Assembly (NCBI GenBank): GCA_031281635.1
Contig: JAITFC010000020.1
Location: forward strand, 1-8,591
Direction: 5' to 3'
Length of the DNA stretch: 8,591 bases
Source of the DNA: Puniceicoccales bacterium
GTDB lineage: Bacteria; Verrucomicrobiota; Verrucomicrobiia; Opitutales; JAIRLM01
The stretch's first letter is position 1, and each line of letters opens with the position of its first letter. Below the pieces are notes generated by a model. It was not told the origin of the DNA. It ran no database searches and saw only the letters and a program-made list of their open reading frames with translations. A program made the position numbers and the translations under genes. This document shows, in pieces, positions 5,689 through 8,591 of the stretch.

Positions 5689-6773
5689 TGATTGCCCAAG
5701 CGGGTGGAAAAGAAGAAAGATCCAATGGCCTTGAGTGTCTGTGTGTATAAAAGATCTATTATGGAAAGCAATATAGCTACTGGTTTGAAAATTAGTTTTA
5801 CCGAAACGCGAAAAATTTTTGAAAAAGTTGTGCTTGGTTTCCAGAACGAAAAGTGAAACATTAGCAAAATATTCTCTATGTCCAAATTCACCAGAAGACT
5901 TTTTAAGCCTAAAATACAGGATATTTGTATTTGCATAATTAGCACACTCGCTGCAATTTGTGATTCATCCCGCAAATAATCAAGAGCGATAAGAGATGCA
6001 ATTCCCGAAGTAGAAAATTGCATCTCGCAATATGCGTCGCAGACATAGCGTGCCAACAAACTCACTAGGAGGAATGGACTTATGTTTAACGAGAAAATGG
6101 CAACATAGGTGGCAATGGATGCCGTGATTTCCAAGATACATCTAAGGTTCAACAGCGTCGGCCCGGCGGGGAGAGTGTTGCAAGCGTGCGCCACATGTGT
6201 TAGGAAACATAGATCGCTAGTATGGCGCATGTAGCTAGGAACAACAACGACATTTTCATAGTATCTTCCAGAGTAAGATGATGCATCTGGAAAATAAATA
6301 CGAGACGCAAAACAATCATGCTCTGAATACACGATCTCCGCCGGGAATTTTTGCGTAAATTCATCTAGATACTCTTGTACAACGCAAACCTGATATTTAT
6401 CATCCTCCGGCCTTGGACCTGTGACGGTTTCTTTACGTTTGTATATGCTATCTTTGCGAGCTTCAGCGTAGAGACAGTAAATTTGCATCGGGAAAAAAGA
6501 AACACAGCGCAAAGCGATGCGTAAGAAGCTCTTCACCACCGACAATGCGCAGATGGATAGCGATGGTGAATCGTATGTCACGCCCGAAAAACGCAAAGCA
6601 TCGCGTAAAAACTGATTTTCGGCTATGATGTCCACTGTCTTGCGCCCGTCAAAGATATAATCCCTAGAGATATGTGACACAGCCTTGTCCACTAACAGAG
6701 ATTGCTTCACACGAAGGGCCTCCACTGCTTTGGTTTCGGAAAGCCCCGTCATTAAATCACGAAAATAACTCAT
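5685..6773 (-). CDS. Predicted integral membrane protein, possibly a degenerate YugP-like zinc peptidase
   Basis: The 362 residues have no confident family. The first ~70 are soluble and helix-like, followed by a hydrophobic stretch (about 72-100), a charged polar section (about 104-145), and then several likely membrane segments (about 209-228, 230-246, 272-295, 326-345). The order of landmarks recalls the YugP-type membrane metallopeptidases (Zn_peptidase_2): a strand-like VVVVPSYM (175-182), a histidine pair in THVAHA (192-197), two hydrophobic helices, then CEMQFSTSGIASLIALDYL (249-267), which resembles YugP's Glu-Phe-x-Ala-Ser-Arg-Ala region. However, the expected HExxH reads HVAH, one residue short and lacking the catalytic Glu, so it may be inactive or the resemblance may be chance. 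The last ~60 residues are hydrophobic and Lys-containing. Bases 5761-5880 are only about one-third G+C, suggesting acquisition. ATG 6773 has only a weak GGGA ahead of it. It is coupled to the YdeI-like gene. Confidence 0.72.
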   Translation of the reverse strand: MSYFRDLMTGLSETKAVEALRVKQSLLVDKAVSHISRDYIFDGRKTVDIIAENQFLRDALRFSGVTYDSPSLSICALSVVKSFLRIALRCVSFFPMQIYCLYAEARKDSIYKRKETVTGPRPEDDKYQVCVVQEYLDEFTQKFPAEIVYSEHDCFASRIYFPDASSYSGRYYENVVVVPSYMRHTSDLCFLTHVAHACNTLPAGPTLLNLRCILEITASIATYVAIFSLNISPFLLVSLLARYVCDAYCEMQFSTSGIASLIALDYLRDESQIAASVLIMQIQISCILGLKSLLVNLDIENILLMFHFSFWKPSTTFSKIFRVSVKLIFKPVAILLSIIDLLYTQTLKAIGSFFFSTRLGNQ

Positions 6774-6862
6774 GCAACTACTAATTCCCAGCCGTTGAAA
6801 AAGTCAAGAAAATAAAATAGACGGGGCTACTATTTTCTCTGCACGGCCGCACGGGACTTCCG
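6774..6862. other. Gap between RND gene and membrane-protein gene
   Basis: These 89 bases lie between two minus-strand genes. No T-tailed hairpin is visible after the RND stop on the minus strand, so read-through is possible. A TTGACT hexamer reads on the minus strand at 6807-6802, but no good -10 box follows at normal spacing, so a promoter cannot be claimed. Confidence 0.4.
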
Positions 6863-8591
6863 TCATTTTTTCTTCGAATCACTCGCCGGAGCTGTTGCAC
6901 GTTTCTTCGAAAAAGTCGACATATTGCCACGGCGAAACAGAGGAATTTTGTCGAGCACATTGTCTTGGAAGTGATTGAATCCCAGATAGATCACCGGTGT
7001 GACAAAAAGCGTGATGACCTGCGCAAAAATCATACCGCCAGCGACCACAAGTCCCAGAGAGCGCCGCGATGCGCCATCCCGTCCCCAGCCAAGCGCGATG
7101 GGCAGCACACCAGCAATCATCGCCAACGTTGTCATCAGAATCGGCCTAAATCGCTGCAGAGACGCCGCATGAATCGCATCGCGAGGAGACATATTTTCCC
7201 TCTGCCGCTGAAGCGCAAAGTCGATGATCATGATGCCGTTTTTTTCAACAATGCCGAGCAGCATGAAGAGTCCAATGTAGGCATAGAGTGAAAGTGGTTG
7301 ACGGAAAAGGAGTAAGGTGGCCAATCCGCCGAATGCCGCCACGGGAAGGGATGAGAGCACGGTCAGCGGATGCACGTAGCTCTCGTAGAGAATTCCCAGG
7401 ATGATGTAGGTTACAAAGATGGCTGCAAAAACGAGAACCTTCAGGCTGGCAAAGGTTTGCGCAAATGCTTTAGCCTCACCTTCGAAGGACGACATGATTC
7501 CGGCCGGGATGGTCTGCGCGGCGAGTTTGGCAATGTGCTCAACGGCGTCACCGATGGCCACTCCAGGTGCGAGGTCAAAGAAAATTGTGGCGGACGGAAA
7601 ATTATTTGTGTGGTTGACGACGAGTGGACCCGTTGTGGCGTAGCGAGATGAGACGGTTCCCGCATCCAGCAATGAGCCATCGCCGCCGTGCATGCGGATT
7701 AGGTCTAAATCGCCCGTCTGGGACTTAAAACGATCTGCGGCAGTAACAATGACCTGATATTGCTGTGTGGGAGCCTTGATCAAGTAGACGTAATTATTAG
7801 AATACGAGGTCCTTAGCTGTTCTTCGACCTGACGTACACTGCTCCCATAGTGCGAAATTTGCTCACGATTCATGCGAACATGCACCTCCGGATTGTTTAG
7901 GAAGAGATCGCTGGAAATGGTCGAAATGCCTTTGTAAGAACGCAGTGCCATGAGCATTTGCTGCGTGGCGGCGTAGACTTTATCCGATTCGATGCCCGCA
8001 ATGGTGAAGGCATATTTTCCCTGATTTGTCCCGACGACACCGGTCTGCACTTGCAACTCCGGCCGCGCCTTGAAGAACGTCATGGCACCCGGGATGCGAC
8101 TTACCTGCCCCATGAGTTGCCCGGCCACCTGATGGATCTCCGGCCTTTCCTCGCGTGGACGCAGAAACGCCATTGCAAACCCCTGATTACCACCGATCCA
8201 AGACATTCCTGTCACGGAAAAAGATGTTTCGACGGCCGGATTGGCGTGTAAAATCGCGTCCACGTGGCTCTGGTAGGCCGCCATTTGCTTCGGAGATGTC
8301 CCCTCCTGCGCGATGAAAAAGCCCTGCAACATGCCACTATCTCCGTCAGGCAGAAAGACTTTTGGAAGAATGGAAAACGACACAATGGTGCCAGCGAGGC
8401 AGACAGCCCAAAGCGCCCAGGCAACCCATCGGCGGTCCAGGAAAAAATTTAAGAGGCGGCCATAGGTGCGCAAAAACCGCTCTTCCAGATGATGGGCAAA
8501 TGCTTCCACCCGTGTGGGTTTCTCGATCGAACGCGCCTTTAGCATGCCGGCACACATGAGGGGGGTAACGGTCAGAGAAACGATGCCCGAT
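6863..8591 (-). CDS. RND multidrug efflux transporter permease, C-terminal half (5' truncated by window edge)
   Basis: Members of this AcrB/MexB (HAE1) family form inner-membrane trimers that export drugs or other small molecules using the proton gradient. About 575 residues of a usual ~1,030 are present; the coding frame runs past base 8591, where it reads SGIVSLTVTP, the end of the N-terminal membrane half. Counting from the Met at 8557, there is a membrane helix at 44-63 followed by FLPDGDSG (68-75), a large periplasmic porter/docking region (about 75-365) including a P-x-V-x-V-x-M-N-R segment (223-231), then five membrane helices from 373 onward. Proton-relay residues equivalent to AcrB Lys940, Arg971 and Thr978 are present as Lys439, Arg469 and Thr476 (RFRPILMT). 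The Asp pair lies outside the window. The tail is short and Lys-rich, ending at TGA 6865-6863. An adaptor gene would be expected upstream. The substrate cannot be inferred. Confidence 0.96.
   Translation of the reverse strand, partial: SGIVSLTVTPLMCAGMLKARSIEKPTRVEAFAHHLEERFLRTYGRLLNFFLDRRWVAWALWAVCLAGTIVSFSILPKVFLPDGDSGMLQGFFIAQEGTSPKQMAAYQSHVDAILHANPAVETSFSVTGMSWIGGNQGFAMAFLRPREERPEIHQVAGQLMGQVSRIPGAMTFFKARPELQVQTGVVGTNQGKYAFTIAGIESDKVYAATQQMLMALRSYKGISTISSDLFLNNPEVHVRMNREQISHYGSSVRQVEEQLRTSYSNNYVYLIKAPTQQYQVIVTAADRFKSQTGDLDLIRMHGGDGSLLDAGTVSSRYATTGPLVVNHTNNFPSATIFFDLAPGVAIGDAVEHIAKLAAQTIPAGIMSSFEGEAKAFAQTFASLKVLVFAAIFVTYIILGILYESYVHPLTVLSSLPVAAFGGLATLLLFRQPLSLYAYIGLFMLLGIVEKNGIMIIDFALQRQRENMSPRDAIHAASLQRFRPILMTTLAMIAGVLPIALGWGRDGASRRSLGLVVAGGMIFAQVITLFVTPVIYLGFNHFQDNVLDKIPLFRRGNMSTFSKKRATAPASDSKKK

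Noticed and set aside
6780..6810. Possible promoter for the membrane-protein gene (TTGACT at 6807-6802, minus strand)
   Set aside because: The hexamers at 16-17 base spacing match the -10 consensus at three positions or fewer.
6851..6870. Possible terminator ACGG-GACTT-CCGT followed by CATTTTTT on the plus strand
   Set aside because: The stem is only 4 bp and no plus-strand gene ends nearby; on the minus strand the T-tract is on the wrong side.

Overview
The window looks like chromosomal DNA from a Gram-negative bacterium, most likely of the Verrucomicrobiota or a related PVC lineage. A lipid A kinase gene (lpxK) implies an LPS-type outer membrane. Its long basic N-terminal extension ahead of the Walker A motif resembles verrucomicrobial LpxK as I remember it. 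This placement is an inference and was not tested by a search.

Layout, left to right. Positions 1-1746 (+) hold the end of an F-type ATP synthase operon: the C-terminal part of atpA (cut by the window edge), then atpG. The expected next gene, atpD, is absent. In its place is a 265-base stretch without a convincing gene, carrying a 13-base direct repeat of the atpG end, a hairpin and operator-like palindromes. Positions 2012-5039 (+) form a tight three-gene cluster: an unrecognised acidic protein, a short Rho-type termination factor with an intact ATPase core but a degenerate primary RNA-binding motif, and lpxK. Rho and lpxK are separated by only 13 bases.

The right half is on the minus strand and converges on lpxK. 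Read 5' to 3' it holds the C-terminal half of an RND (AcrB/HAE1-type) efflux pump (8591-6863, cut by the window edge), then a 362-residue predicted membrane protein (6773-5685), then a YdeI/OmdA-family protein (5688-5113). The last two overlap by ATGA and are probably translationally coupled.

The membrane protein is the most intriguing item. It resembles the YugP-type zinc metallopeptidase layout but has HVAH where HExxH is expected, and part of its gene is strikingly A+T-rich compared with its neighbour. The other leading observations are the atypical Rho and the interrupted atp operon. No tRNA, rRNA, CRISPR array, insertion sequence or integrase was seen.
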